Below the pieces are notes generated by a model. The model saw only the letters and a program-made list of their open reading frames with translations, was not told the DNA's origin and did not search any database. Positions 1-8,442 of a stretch of 64,000 nucleotides of DNA are shown here, one piece after another. The first letter of the stretch is position 1. Each line of letters begins with the position of its first letter. The stretch comes from SXXZ01 sp041177965. Lineage in GTDB: Bacteria; Verrucomicrobiota; Verrucomicrobiia; Limisphaerales; UBA9464. The position numbers were made by a program, and so were the translations under genes. The DNA is taken from the NCBI GenBank assembly GCA_041177965.1, contig JBEGWF010000043.1:1-64000 (forward strand). The letters are read 5' to 3'.

Positions 1-1099
1 CGCAGACGCGGCCGATGTCATTGCGGGCGAGGTCCACGAGCATGACGTGCTCGGCCCGTTCCTTCGGGTCGGCCAGCAGTTCCTTTTCCAGCGCCAGGTC
101 CTCGGCCTCGGTGGCCCCGCGACGACGCGTGCCGGCGATCGGGCGGATCTCCACGGCCCGGTCTTCGCAACGCACGTGCAGCTCGGGCGAGGCCCCGACC
201 AGCGCGAAGCCCTCGAGCTCCAGCAGGAACATGTAGGGCGACGGGTTGATCGAGCGCACGGCCCGGTAGATCTCCATCGGCGAGGCCTTCACCGGGGCGC
301 TGAAGCGTTGGGAACCCACGACCTGGATGATGTCGCCCGAGCGGATGAACTCCTTCGAGCGCACGACGTTGGCCAGGAACTGCTCGCGCGGGGTGTTGGA
401 GACGAACGGCGCATCCGGGACCCGGGGCTCGAGCGGGACCGCCACGGCCTGCACGGGCTGTTCCAGCAGGGCCACCAGTCGATCGATCTCGGAGACCGCG
501 TCGTCGTAGGCGGCCGCCGGATCGCCACCGGGCGGCACCACCGCGTGGACGATCACCGTGAGGGTCTGGGCGACCCGATCGAAGACGAGGACCTGGTCGG
601 CGATCAGGAAATACAGGGTGGGAGTCCCCAGGTCATCCCTAGGCGGGCGCGGCACGACCGGTTCGACATCGTGGATGAACTCGTAGCCGATGAATCCCAC
701 GGCCCCACCGGTGAACCGCGGCATGCCCGGGACCGGGACCGGAACGAAACCCGACATCACCGACTCCACCACCTGGAGGCCGTCGCGGACCACCTTCTCG
801 CCGGGTCGTCCGGGCGTCGGCGACACCCGATGGGTCTCGACCACACGTCCCTGCTCCAGCACCTCCACCCGGTCGCCGGACTGCCGGATCACCGAACGGG
901 GACCGCAACCGACGAAGGAATAGCGCCCGAGATGCTCACCGCCCTCGACCGACTCGAAGAGGAACGATTCGCCCTGACCCCGGAGTTTCTGGTAGGCGGA
1001 CAGAGGGGTTTCGAAGTCCGCGAGCAGGCGACGGGCCACCGGGATGCAATTGCCCCGCTGGGCGAGCACCGCGAACTCTTCTCGGGTCGGCGTGTCCAT
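1..1099 (-). CDS. trpE: Anthranilate synthase component I, 5' part (runs off left edge)
   Basis: Makes anthranilate from chorismate, the first committed step of tryptophan synthesis, together with the glutamine amidotransferase TrpG. About 366 codons are visible and the C-terminal part lies outside the window. The N-terminus has the LFES motif at residues 47-50, whose serine in this family contributes to the tryptophan feedback site. Further on come the chorismate-binding blocks NPSPYMFLLE, ASPELHVR and RPIAGTRRRG, and DLARNDIGRV at the left edge. The ATG at 1099 opens a normal TrpE N-terminus (MDTPTREEF). The next gene, on the plus strand, starts 107 bases away, so the two share a short divergent promoter region in which I see no Trp-rich leader peptide. 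PabB and salicylate synthases share the catalytic domain, but the LFES region favours TrpE. Confidence 0.93.
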   Translation of the reverse strand, partial: MDTPTREEFAVLAQRGNCIPVARRLLADFETPLSAYQKLRGQGESFLFESVEGGEHLGRYSFVGCGPRSVIRQSGDRVEVLEQGRVVETHRVSPTPGRPGEKVVRDGLQVVESVMSGFVPVPVPGMPRFTGGAVGFIGYEFIHDVEPVVPRPPRDDLGTPTLYFLIADQVLVFDRVAQTLTVIVHAVVPPGGDPAAAYDDAVSEIDRLVALLEQPVQAVAVPLEPRVPDAPFVSNTPREQFLANVVRSKEFIRSGDIIQVVGSQRFSAPVKASPMEIYRAVRSINPSPYMFLLELEGFALVGASPELHVRCEDRAVEIRPIAGTRRRGATEAEDLALEKELLADPKERAEHVMLVDLARNDIGRVC

Positions 1100-1206
1100 G
1101 ACGGTTGGGACCGTAGGCCAAAACCCCGGCGGACCAGAAGCCCGAAGCGTCCCGGCCGGCGGAAACTGCTCGCCCCGGGCGTGGACCTCGGGTTGTCTCA
1201 CGACCG

Positions 1207-2049
1207 ATGCCCTCGCCCGAGGCCCCATGCCACGACGCCCCTGCGGCGCCGCGAGAAATCCATTGCCTGGGCACGCCCCTGACGGTGACCGATCACCCGG
1301 GGGCGCTGGAGCTCTGCCGGACCCTCGCCGCGGGATCCCGTCCGGCGGCCGTCGAGTTCTGCAACACCCAGATCGTCACGCTCCGCCGATCCGACCTGGA
1401 ATACCATCGCACCTCGGCCTGCTTCGACCGGTTCATTCCCGACAGCACGCCGCTGTTGTGGCTGCTGAATGCCGCCGGCGCGGGGATGAAGGATCGGGTC
1501 TACGGTCCGGCCTTCTTCCGGCATGCGCTGGTCCATTCGCCGGACTCGCTCACCCATTACCTGCTCGGAGGATCGGAGGCCTGCGGACGGGCGCTGGTCG
1601 AGCGGTTCTCGGTCCTCAACCCGGGACTCCGCATCATCGGCTCCTTCCACGGCCGTTGCGACCTGGGGGGATTCCTGGGACCGGACGACGCCCGGGTCCT
1701 GGAGGAGCTGGGACGCCTGAAACCCGACTTCATCTGGGTCGGCCTCGGCACCCCGAAACAGCAGCGTTGGATCGCGAGGGTCAAGCCGTTGCTGGAACGC
1801 GGGGTTCTCCTCTCGGTGGGCCAGGCCTTCGACGTGAACGCCGGACTGCGGGCCGACGCCCCGGACTGGATGCAGCGGCTCGGACTGACCTGGCTGCACC
1901 GCCTCGCCTCCGAGCCCCGCCGCCTGGCGGGACGCTACCTGCGGCACAACTCCCAGTTCCTCGGCTACCTGATCCGGGATGCCTCGCGGGGTGAAGTGTT
2001 CCGACCGGACCCCGACGGACCGGCGACCGGTGTCCGAACCGACGGCTGA
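1207..2049 (+). CDS. WecG/TagA/CpsF-family glycosyltransferase
   Basis: A 280-residue member of the WecG/TagA/CpsF family, which transfers N-acetylmannosamine or a related sugar from a UDP-sugar to an undecaprenyl-linked acceptor during surface polysaccharide or teichoic-acid-like polymer synthesis. Family hallmarks are the N-terminal EFCNTQIVT stretch, GLGTPKQQRW near residue 179, and the C-terminal block running FDVNAG, APDWMQRLGLTWLHRL, EPRRLAGRYL. There is no membrane segment, as usual for these peripheral enzymes. It stands alone between trpE, which diverges, and a LysR gene, which converges. The donor sugar cannot be predicted from sequence. Confidence 0.9.
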   Translation: MPSPEAPCHDAPAAPREIHCLGTPLTVTDHPGALELCRTLAAGSRPAAVEFCNTQIVTLRRSDLEYHRTSACFDRFIPDSTPLLWLLNAAGAGMKDRVYGPAFFRHALVHSPDSLTHYLLGGSEACGRALVERFSVLNPGLRIIGSFHGRCDLGGFLGPDDARVLEELGRLKPDFIWVGLGTPKQQRWIARVKPLLERGVLLSVGQAFDVNAGLRADAPDWMQRLGLTWLHRLASEPRRLAGRYLRHNSQFLGYLIRDASRGEVFRPDPDGPATGVRTDG

Positions 2050-2095
2050 CGGAGCGCCGATCGGGCGCGTGCCAAAGGGTCTTCGGCGGCGACGG

Positions 2096-3028
2096 TCAGT
2101 CGGCGACCGTCACCGGACCGGCTTGGAAGAGGTCCGCGGAGGCCGTGCGGCACAACCCCAGGAACGTCTCCTCGGCCAGGGTCAGTCGGCGCGTGCGCCA
2201 ATGCAGGGCACCCCAATCCCGCCGGGCCCTGCGGCGCCCGAGCGGCAGGGCGACCAGGGAACCGTTGCGCAATTCGGGAGCGGCGACCCAGGGCGCGAGG
2301 ATGCCCACCCCGAGATTGAGTTTCACCAGTTCCTTGAGCGCCTCGAAGCTGCCCATCTCGATGACGGTGTTGAGGACGATCCCCTCCTCGCGGAAATAGG
2401 CGTCCAGGATGCGCCAGGTGAGGCTGTGCTGGCCGTAGACGACCACGCTCTGACGCGAGATCTCCCCCCGGGGAACGGATCCGGATCGGGCCCAAGGATG
2501 CATGGGGGAGGCGATGAACGACAGCTCGTCGAAGAACAGCGGCACGAACCGGAATCGCTCCTCGTGCCGGGGCTCGAGCGTCAGGGCCAGGTCGGCCCGG
2601 TTGGATTCGATCATCGCCACGGCCGAGGCCGAGTCGCCCGCCTCCACACTGATGAGACTCTGCGGAAAGCTTTCCTTGAACTCCCGGAGGACCGCCGGCA
2701 GGAGGTAGGCGCAGAGCGCGGCCGGCGCCACGATCCTCAGTCGACCCACGCCCCACTTGCCCAAACGCTCGATGCCCGAACGGGCGCTGGCCATCTCCTG
2801 GAGCACCCGATCGGCGTGGATCAGGAGCTGTTCGCCCGCCTGCGTGAGCGACACCTTCTTGCCCAACCTGTCCAAAAGGCGACAGCCCACATCGCTCTCC
2901 AGGGCCTTCATCGAATGACTCACCGCCGACTGGGTGAGGAACAGCTCGCGGGCCGTCCGCGTGAAACTGCCCGTGCGGGCGAGGATCGCGAACGCATGGA
3001 GCTGACGACTGTCGAGGGGCGCCTTCAT
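2096..3028 (-). CDS. LysR-family transcriptional regulator
   Basis: A 310-residue LysR-type regulator. An N-terminal winged helix-turn-helix (about residues 5-62, containing RTGSFTRTARELFLTQSAVS) is followed by a two-lobed effector-binding domain (about 90-295). The ATG at 3028 (MKAPLDSRQLHAF) places the HTH at the position usual for the family; the frame is open further upstream but encodes nothing LysR-like. The effector domain has the standard ADLALTLEP stretch and nothing that identifies a ligand. LysR proteins normally control a divergent neighbour, but here the upstream gene (esterase) is on the same strand, so the target is not evident. Its 3' end faces the glycosyltransferase gene. 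Confidence 0.93.
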   Translation of the reverse strand: MKAPLDSRQLHAFAILARTGSFTRTARELFLTQSAVSHSMKALESDVGCRLLDRLGKKVSLTQAGEQLLIHADRVLQEMASARSGIERLGKWGVGRLRIVAPAALCAYLLPAVLREFKESFPQSLISVEAGDSASAVAMIESNRADLALTLEPRHEERFRFVPLFFDELSFIASPMHPWARSGSVPRGEISRQSVVVYGQHSLTWRILDAYFREEGIVLNTVIEMGSFEALKELVKLNLGVGILAPWVAAPELRNGSLVALPLGRRRARRDWGALHWRTRRLTLAEETFLGLCRTASADLFQAGPVTVAD

Positions 3029-3129
3029 GCAGGAAACAGGCCCGGCCGGCCCATCGATCCGTCGGAAGCAATTGACGGGCCGTTCTGACAGAGGCCCCGG
3101 TCCGCAGGCGGGGACCATGGCAACGGAAA

Positions 3130-3160
3130 GGCCCGCTCCGGAGGTTTCCGGAGGCGGGCC
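3130..3160 (-). terminator. GC-rich hairpin after the esterase gene
   Basis: The arms GGCCCGCTCCGGA and TCCGGAGGCGGGCC pair over 13 bp with one bulged base. Read on the minus strand the hairpin follows the esterase stop codon by about 40 bases and is followed by TTTCC. It fits an intrinsic terminator for the esterase with a weak U-tract. Confidence 0.6.
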
Positions 3161-3201
3161 CGAAGCACTCAGGGACGGCCCCGAGGGTCCGCCGCGGCGG
3201 T

Positions 3202-4743
3202 TCAGTTCCGGGTGACCCCCTTGAAGGAGTCGGTGCGGAACGGAGACGCGGGCAGTCCGGCATCGTTGACCAGGTTGAGGACCGGGAAGTCGTCCCAGCC
3301 ATACCGGACATGCAGCGGGTGCGGCACCTGCGGGGAATCCAGACGGACACTGGAACCCGAGATCTCCGCCGAGGCCCAGTGCCAGACACCGTCCTTGCCG
3401 GCCAGGGCGAAACCCTTGGGCGCGGCACCGTCCGAGGTCTTGAGGCGGCTCGCATGGTTGAAGTTCAGCACCAGGGTGGAACCGGACCGTCCCATCGAGG
3501 CATAGGTCGGCCCGCTCGATGCCACCCGCTTGCCGTAGGCGAGGGTCTGCGCCAGCAGCGCCAGACGGGCCCCGACCGGGGCCTTGCGGGTGGGATGGAT
3601 GTCGTCCTTGTCACCCGCGTCGGTGATCACGGCGACCCCGACCCGGGGAAGCGTCTTGGCCACGTGGTTCTGGGCCTCGCGCAATTCGGCCCAATCGCTC
3701 TCCACCGGCTTGGCGGTGATGTCGGCGATCGACCGTTTCCGGTTCTTGTCCCAGGGCGCGAGCTGGACGGCCAGGAAGGGGAAGTCGCCCTGGTCCCAAT
3801 CGCGCCGCCAATTGCGGATCATGTCGGCGAAGAGGCTGCGGTACTGCCAGGCGCGTCCGGCATTGGATTCGCCCTGGTACCAGATGGCGCCGGCGATGGC
3901 ATAGGGCATGAGCGGACGGAGCATGCCGTTGTAGAGCTCGGCCGGGCACCACGGGGCGCCGGGCGCTCCCTGGGTGAATTTCTCGCCCTTGGCCTCGGCC
4001 TGGGCCTTGGCGGCGCGCCACTTCGACAACGCCGCCTCGTGGGCCTTCTTGGACGGCACGTAGGCGTCGAGGATGTCGCGGGTGTAGAGGGGATCGTCCT
4101 TGATCGCCGCCTCGCTCATCCAGACCTCGGCGGGCGATCCGCCCCAACTGGTGTGGATCAGGCCCACGGGAACCCCGAGGGCCGGCTGCAGGTCGCGGCC
4201 GAAATAATAGCCCACGGCGGAGAACCTGCGGACGGCATCGGGCGAGGCGGTTCCCCAGGCATGGGGGGCGTGGTCGAGCCCGGTCTGCGGCACCGGGGAC
4301 CGGCGCTTGGTGACGGTGAAGAGGCGCAGGTTCGGGTTGGCGCTGGCGGCGATGTCGGCCGCCGGCTCGAAACTGGCCGACAGGGGCCACTCCATGTTCG
4401 ACTGGCCCGAGCAGACCCACACCTCGCCGACCACCACATCGGTCAGCACCACGGTGTTGCGGCCACGGACCTGCAGGGTCCGTCCCTCGGCGGAGGCCTT
4501 CAGGGGCTTGAGACGCACCGACCAGCGGCCATCCTGGGCGACGGTGGAGACGGTCTGTCCGGCGAACTCCACGGTGACCTTCTCGCCATCGGCGGCCCGT
4601 CCCCAGACGGGCACCGGGCGCCCCTGCTGGAGGACCGCGTGATCGGTGAAGAGGGAGTGGAGGGAAACGTCGGCCCGGGCGATGCCCAGGGTCAGGCCGG
4701 CGAGGGCCGCGAAGGCGCCACGAAGGAGGGTTGCGGGATGCAC
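3202..4743 (-). CDS. Secreted sialate O-acetylesterase-like SGNH hydrolase
   Basis: A 513-residue exported esterase of the sialate O-acetylesterase (SASA) family, which removes acetyl groups from sialic acids or other acetylated glycans. A signal peptide (about residues 1-24, ending ARA) precedes a beta-rich domain (FTDHAVLQQGRPVPVWG). The nucleophile block CSGQSNMEW has its serine near residue 113, YQGESNAGRAWQYRSLF is another hallmark block, and the catalytic Asp/His come from DIHPTRKAP near residue 381. Length and layout match periplasmic homologues common in Verrucomicrobiota and Bacteroidota that attack host or algal glycans. It is monocistronic, with a terminator hairpin downstream. Substrate is inferred from family only. 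Confidence 0.9.
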   Translation of the reverse strand: MHPATLLRGAFAALAGLTLGIARADVSLHSLFTDHAVLQQGRPVPVWGRAADGEKVTVEFAGQTVSTVAQDGRWSVRLKPLKASAEGRTLQVRGRNTVVLTDVVVGEVWVCSGQSNMEWPLSASFEPAADIAASANPNLRLFTVTKRRSPVPQTGLDHAPHAWGTASPDAVRRFSAVGYYFGRDLQPALGVPVGLIHTSWGGSPAEVWMSEAAIKDDPLYTRDILDAYVPSKKAHEAALSKWRAAKAQAEAKGEKFTQGAPGAPWCPAELYNGMLRPLMPYAIAGAIWYQGESNAGRAWQYRSLFADMIRNWRRDWDQGDFPFLAVQLAPWDKNRKRSIADITAKPVESDWAELREAQNHVAKTLPRVGVAVITDAGDKDDIHPTRKAPVGARLALLAQTLAYGKRVASSGPTYASMGRSGSTLVLNFNHASRLKTSDGAAPKGFALAGKDGVWHWASAEISGSSVRLDSPQVPHPLHVRYGWDDFPVLNLVNDAGLPASPFRTDSFKGVTRN

Positions 4744-4911
4744 GCCCGCTGTTGAACCGCAGCCCGGGCCCCCGGGTCAACGCGGGATTTCCGCGAGGGT
4801 CGACCCGGGAGATCGCGGTCGGTGCCGCCGGGCTTCCCGGACCTGCGATCCACCGGGGGATCTCCCGGCGAACGCACGATTCCGGGATTGCGAAACGGCC
4901 CCGCCACCGCG

Positions 4912-5739
4912 ATGACCTCCGGTGTGAGCGATTCCATCCTTCCGCTGTGGCGGACCCTGAACCGGCGCCGAGGCCTCTTCCTGATCTCGGGGCCGTGCGT
5001 GATCGAGAGCGAGGACCTGTGCCTGGAGATCGCGCGCACGATGAGATCGGTCTGCCGTCGCCTCGGGATCCCGTACGTCTTCAAGGCCAGTTTCGACAAG
5101 GCCAACCGTTCCTCCGGCAAGTCGTTCCGGGGTCCCGGCATGGCCGAGGGTCTGGAGATCCTTCGCCGCATCCGGACCGAGGTGGGAGTGCCGGTGCTGA
5201 CCGATGTCCACACCGAGGAGCAGGCGATCGCCGCGGCCAAGGCCTGCGACATCCTGCAGATACCGGCCTTCCTCTGCCGACAGACCGATCTGGTGCAGGC
5301 GGCGGCGGCCACCGGCCGGATCGTGAACATCAAGAAGGGGCAGTTCCTCGCGCCGCAGGACATGAAGCACGTGGTCGCCAAGGCCGCCGAGACCGGCAAC
5401 CGCCGCCTGATGGTCACCGAGCGGGGCACGACCTTCGGCTACCACAACCTGGTGGCCGACATGCGCTCCCTGCCCCTCTTGGCCGGCCTGGGCTACCCCA
5501 CGGTCTTCGACGTCACCCATTCGGTCCAACTGCCCGGAGGCCAGGGGGAGACCTCGGGGGGACAGCGGGAATTCGGTCCGGTGCTGGCCCGGTGCGCCGT
5601 GGCCGCCGGGGTCCACGGGCTCTTCATCGAGACGCATCCGGAACCCGACCGGGCCCTCAGCGACGGTCCGAACATGATCCCTCTGGATCGGTTGCCGGCG
5701 CTGCTGAGGCAGCTCCAGCGGATCCAGCGGGCGCTATGA
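4912..5739 (+). CDS. kdsA: 3-deoxy-8-phosphooctulonate synthase (KdsA)
   Basis: Condenses phosphoenolpyruvate with D-arabinose 5-phosphate to Kdo-8-phosphate, needed for lipopolysaccharide inner core; its presence implies a Gram-negative envelope. 275 residues, close to the usual 280. Conserved blocks are LISGPCVIESE, FKASFDKANRSS, the DVHTEEQ metal-site region, NIKKGQFLAPQDM, FDVTHSVQLPGG and ETHPEPDRALSDGPNM. The ATG at 4912 was chosen because upstream codons encode a proline/glycine-rich stretch unlike the family. Its last 83 bases overlap the 3' end of the convergent TatD-type gene, so antisense interference is possible. Confidence 0.96.
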   Translation: MTSGVSDSILPLWRTLNRRRGLFLISGPCVIESEDLCLEIARTMRSVCRRLGIPYVFKASFDKANRSSGKSFRGPGMAEGLEILRRIRTEVGVPVLTDVHTEEQAIAAAKACDILQIPAFLCRQTDLVQAAAATGRIVNIKKGQFLAPQDMKHVVAKAAETGNRRLMVTERGTTFGYHNLVADMRSLPLLAGLGYPTVFDVTHSVQLPGGQGETSGGQREFGPVLARCAVAAGVHGLFIETHPEPDRALSDGPNMIPLDRLPALLRQLQRIQRAL

Positions 5740-6604
5740 GGCCGACGAATCCCGCACCCCCGGCCCCGAAGAACCGCATCCAATTGGCCTCGCATCGGGC
5801 GGACAGTTCCTCGAGCGAGACGCCCAGCAGTCCGGCCAGGCCCACGGCGATCCGGGGCAGGTTGGCCGGGGCGTTCACCGGACGGCCCCGGTCATCGACG
5901 GCGGGGTGCGACACCCACTCGGGCGGGGGCAGTTGATCCGGTGCGTCGGTCTCGATGAGCAGACGGTCCCGGGGAATGGATCGGAGGACGGCCGCATGCG
6001 AGGCCTTCCTCGGGTGGAGGGAGTCCCCGGAGACGCTGAAATACCCCCCCAGACGCACCCATTCCGGCACCAGCTCGGCCGATCCTCCATAGCTGTGCAG
6101 CAGGAAACCTCTCGGAAGGCGGGGTCGGCCCCGGAGGCAGTCCATCAGCGGACCCCAGGCCCTCAGGCAATGCAGGGTGACGGGGAGCCCGCGCTCCGAT
6201 GCCAGGTCGAGCTGCTCCCGGAGCACCGACACCTGGACCTCCAATGGAGCCGGTCCGCCCGGGCCGGTGCCGAGTTCGAGGCAGCGCTCCGGCGTCTGGT
6301 CGAGAATCCAACGGTCCAGTCCCACCTCGCCCAGTCCGGCGTGCGGGGTCGAGTCCAGAAAACCCGCCAGGACCTCGCGCCAGGCCGGAGACCGCGCCGA
6401 GACCCGCCAGGGATGCAGGCCGAAGGAGGGGATCACCGAAGGGCGACCCAGAGCCAGTGCCCGGACCGCGGGCCAATCGGCCTCGCAGGTGCCATGGACC
6501 CCCATGCCGGCGACCCCGGCTCCGGCGGCGACAGGGATCCACCGCTCGGGCTCCGGGCCCAGACGGCGATCCTGCAGGTGATTGTGGGCGTCGAACCAGC
6601 GCAT
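5657..6604 (-). CDS. TatD-family metal-dependent hydrolase
   Basis: A 315-residue TatD-type hydrolase with a TIM-barrel metallo-dependent fold; family members include 3'-5' DNA exonucleases and D-aminoacyl-tRNA deacylase-like proteins. Metal ligands are readable in order: the HxH of FDAHNHL at the N-terminus, the Glu of GEVGLDRW, the His of TLHCLRAW, the His of LLHSYGG and the Asp of LIETDAPDQLPP. It is about 50 residues longer than typical TatD proteins, with an Ala/Gly-rich tail. That tail is the part overlapping kdsA on the other strand, so the true C-terminus may be little conserved. The divergent TPR gene begins about 100 bases from its start. Confidence 0.88.
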   Translation of the reverse strand: MRWFDAHNHLQDRRLGPEPERWIPVAAGAGVAGMGVHGTCEADWPAVRALALGRPSVIPSFGLHPWRVSARSPAWREVLAGFLDSTPHAGLGEVGLDRWILDQTPERCLELGTGPGGPAPLEVQVSVLREQLDLASERGLPVTLHCLRAWGPLMDCLRGRPRLPRGFLLHSYGGSAELVPEWVRLGGYFSVSGDSLHPRKASHAAVLRSIPRDRLLIETDAPDQLPPPEWVSHPAVDDRGRPVNAPANLPRIAVGLAGLLGVSLEELSARCEANWMRFFGAGGAGFVGLIAPAGSAGAASAAPATDPEGSCSDRR

Positions 6605-6614
6605 GGCATCCCAT

Positions 6615-6669
6615 CCCTCCCGGGAGGGTGCCCCAGGGTCCCGTCGGGGGAAACCCCCGGCATGCCGGG
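6615..6669. promoter_or_regulatory. Cluster of perfect palindromes between divergent genes
   Basis: The 101-base gap between the TatD-type gene and the TPR gene holds two perfect 14-bp palindromes, CCCTCCCGGGAGGG at 6615-6628 and CCCGGCATGCCGGG at 6656-6669, with a small GGGGGAAACCCCC hairpin between them (6646-6658). They could be operator half-sites or transcript structures. At this base composition single 14-bp palindromes arise by chance, so the pairing inside a promoter region is the only notable point. Confidence 0.35.
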
Positions 6670-6705
6670 CGGTTGAGATTCACCGGATCCGTGGAATGCT
6701 GCGGT

Positions 6706-7185
6706 GTGCCGTTTTCGAAACTCAGTCGCTCCACCGAGGCCGCCGTCGGCTACTTTGAGCTGGGCATGACCGAGGCGGCGCTGCAGGAGCTCGACCAGCT
6801 TCCGCCGGAGGACCAGCTGGAGCCCGAGGTGCTGGAGTTGCGGACGGTGATCCATCAGCACACGGGCCGGTGGGCCGATGCGGCGCGCGCGTTCTCGGCC
6901 CTGTGCGCCCGGCGCGACGCCGAGCTGGAGCATTTCATCGGCTGGGGATGCTGCCTGTACGAGCTGGGTGCCCACGAGGAGGCGCGGCAGGCGCTGTTGT
7001 CGGCTCCCGAGAACATCCGGAGAACGGGTCTGTGGAACTTCCACCTCGCCTGCTACGAGGCCCTGGTGGGTCGCTCAGACGCCGCCAGGGAACGGGTCGA
7101 ACTGGCCGTGCGCATCGAACCGTGCCTGCGACACATGGCCGAGCAGAACTCCCACCTCGCACCGCTGCTGCGGGCGACCCCCTGA
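6706..7185 (+). CDS. Small TPR-like protein
   Basis: A 159-residue protein made almost entirely of helix pairs in tetratricopeptide-repeat style: YFELGMTEAALQELDQLP, WADAARAFSALCA, CCLYELGAHEEARQALLS and CYEALVGRSDAARERVEL are spaced roughly 34 residues apart and carry the small/hydrophobic TPR pattern. No signal peptide or membrane segment is seen, so it is probably cytoplasmic and acts in protein-protein contact. The start is the GTG at 6706 (MPFSKLSRSTEAAV); the frame is open further upstream but that part is opposite the TatD-type gene and has no helix pattern. Partner and process are unknown. Confidence 0.75.
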   Translation: MPFSKLSRSTEAAVGYFELGMTEAALQELDQLPPEDQLEPEVLELRTVIHQHTGRWADAARAFSALCARRDAELEHFIGWGCCLYELGAHEEARQALLSAPENIRRTGLWNFHLACYEALVGRSDAARERVELAVRIEPCLRHMAEQNSHLAPLLRATP

Positions 7186-7237
7186 CCGGCACCGGCGGAC
7201 GCGCCCGCTCCCGTCCCCCACCCCGCCTGTCATCCTG

Positions 7238-8326
7238 TCATCCTGTCGGGCCGCCGTACTCGTACAACGGCCCGTCGAGTCCGCGGCCCGGCCAACGGAC
7301 CTGATCGATCCCCTCGCGCTGCACCCCATCCAGCAGCGGTTCCACGAAGAGTCCCTCGGCCTCGAAGACCAGCAGGTCGGTCCGCGAGACCAGACCGGAA
7401 CCCGGCGTCAGACAGGCGATCGAGGCGGCGCGGCAGAGTTCCCGGATGCGCTGCAGCTGCTCGGATTCGGGGTTCCCGGCCCGATGGAGGACCACCACCG
7501 GACGCGGCGAGGCGGCGAGCTGCTGGAACGGGCCGTGGGCGAACTGCAGCAGTTCGTGGACGGCGGGGGCCGGACGAAAGAACCCCTCGACGAACTTGTA
7601 GGCCAGATTCTGGAGGTATTCGGCGAGATCGGGAGAGGCCAACAGCACGAACCCCCCGGCCCAGGTCCCCGGATCCATCCGGGGCCACGCACTCCGGCCG
7701 GCAGAGACTCCGGCACTGAAAGCCTCGGCGGCCTCGGCCCCGACGGTCGCGGGATCTCCCGGCAGATCCGACCCGGCCAGGGAACCGACCCAGAGCCGGG
7801 CGGCCAGGAATCCCAGGGCGGGACCGACCACCCGGATGAGCAGCGTGTACTCTTCCTCCAACGGAAAACCCACCACCTCCACGCCCTCGCGTCGCAGGGA
7901 CTCGAGGCACTCGGCACGATCCGTCCTTCCTGCCCGGCGGAGTCCCTCCGGCGTGGCCGCCGTGAACAGCACCGTGCCGGCGAACCCATCGCGGCGCGCG
8001 AGCGCGATCCGTCCATGGGTCGAGAGACCCTGGCTGAAGACCACCAGCGTACGATCCTCCCGCCGCCCGGGAACGAGCAGGGCCCCGGTCGGCAGGAATT
8101 CTGCCGGGATGTCGGTGAAGCGGTTGAGCAGCCAGACGAGGTATCGGGCATGGGCCTCGGAACTGCCCAGACCCGTGGCGACCACGCGCCGCGGCCGGAC
8201 CCGCGACCTGGCCTCCGCACCCTGAGCCGAACCGGCCCAGCGTCCCAGGAGTCCGGGGATCGACTGCAACCGTTCCCGCAGCAGCGCATGACCCCGGTCG
8301 GGAGGAAGGTCCGGTGAGGACGGCAT
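7238..8326 (-). CDS. SIS-domain (sugar isomerase-like) protein
   Basis: A 362-residue protein with the fold signature of sugar isomerase (SIS) domains. RRVVATGLGSSEAHARYL near residues 48-64 is the first phosphosugar-binding turn, followed by TLVVFSQGLSTHGRIALA, which matches the second SIS strand-loop with its Ser/Thr cluster. A second half includes GGFVLLASPDLAEYLQNLAYKF and FVEGFFRPAPAVHELLQFAHGP, resembling the second SIS domain of GlmS- or AgaS-like proteins. The C-terminus ends in DQVRWPGRGLDGPLYEYG. There is no glutaminase domain, so it is not GlmS itself. It lies downstream of the L,D-transpeptidase gene by 116 bases. A phosphosugar isomerase or deaminase role is inference only. Confidence 0.7.
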   Translation of the reverse strand: MPSSPDLPPDRGHALLRERLQSIPGLLGRWAGSAQGAEARSRVRPRRVVATGLGSSEAHARYLVWLLNRFTDIPAEFLPTGALLVPGRREDRTLVVFSQGLSTHGRIALARRDGFAGTVLFTAATPEGLRRAGRTDRAECLESLRREGVEVVGFPLEEEYTLLIRVVGPALGFLAARLWVGSLAGSDLPGDPATVGAEAAEAFSAGVSAGRSAWPRMDPGTWAGGFVLLASPDLAEYLQNLAYKFVEGFFRPAPAVHELLQFAHGPFQQLAASPRPVVVLHRAGNPESEQLQRIRELCRAASIACLTPGSGLVSRTDLLVFEAEGLFVEPLLDGVQREGIDQVRWPGRGLDGPLYEYGGPTG

Positions 8327-8442
8327 GCGCTAGGCCTACGCCGGGAATCCCCGGAACGCAATGCGGGGAAGCGCCGCCTCCGGGACGGGCCCCGGATGCC
8401 GGCTCGATTCCGGGAACACCGGTCCCGGTGGATCGTCCCGCA

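Noticed and set aside
1100..1206. Tryptophan attenuator before trpE
   Set aside because: No leader peptide with tandem Trp codons and no terminator/antiterminator pair.
47..1282. 411-codon plus-strand frame at the left edge
   Set aside because: Antisense to trpE, whose conserved motifs are clear on the minus strand.
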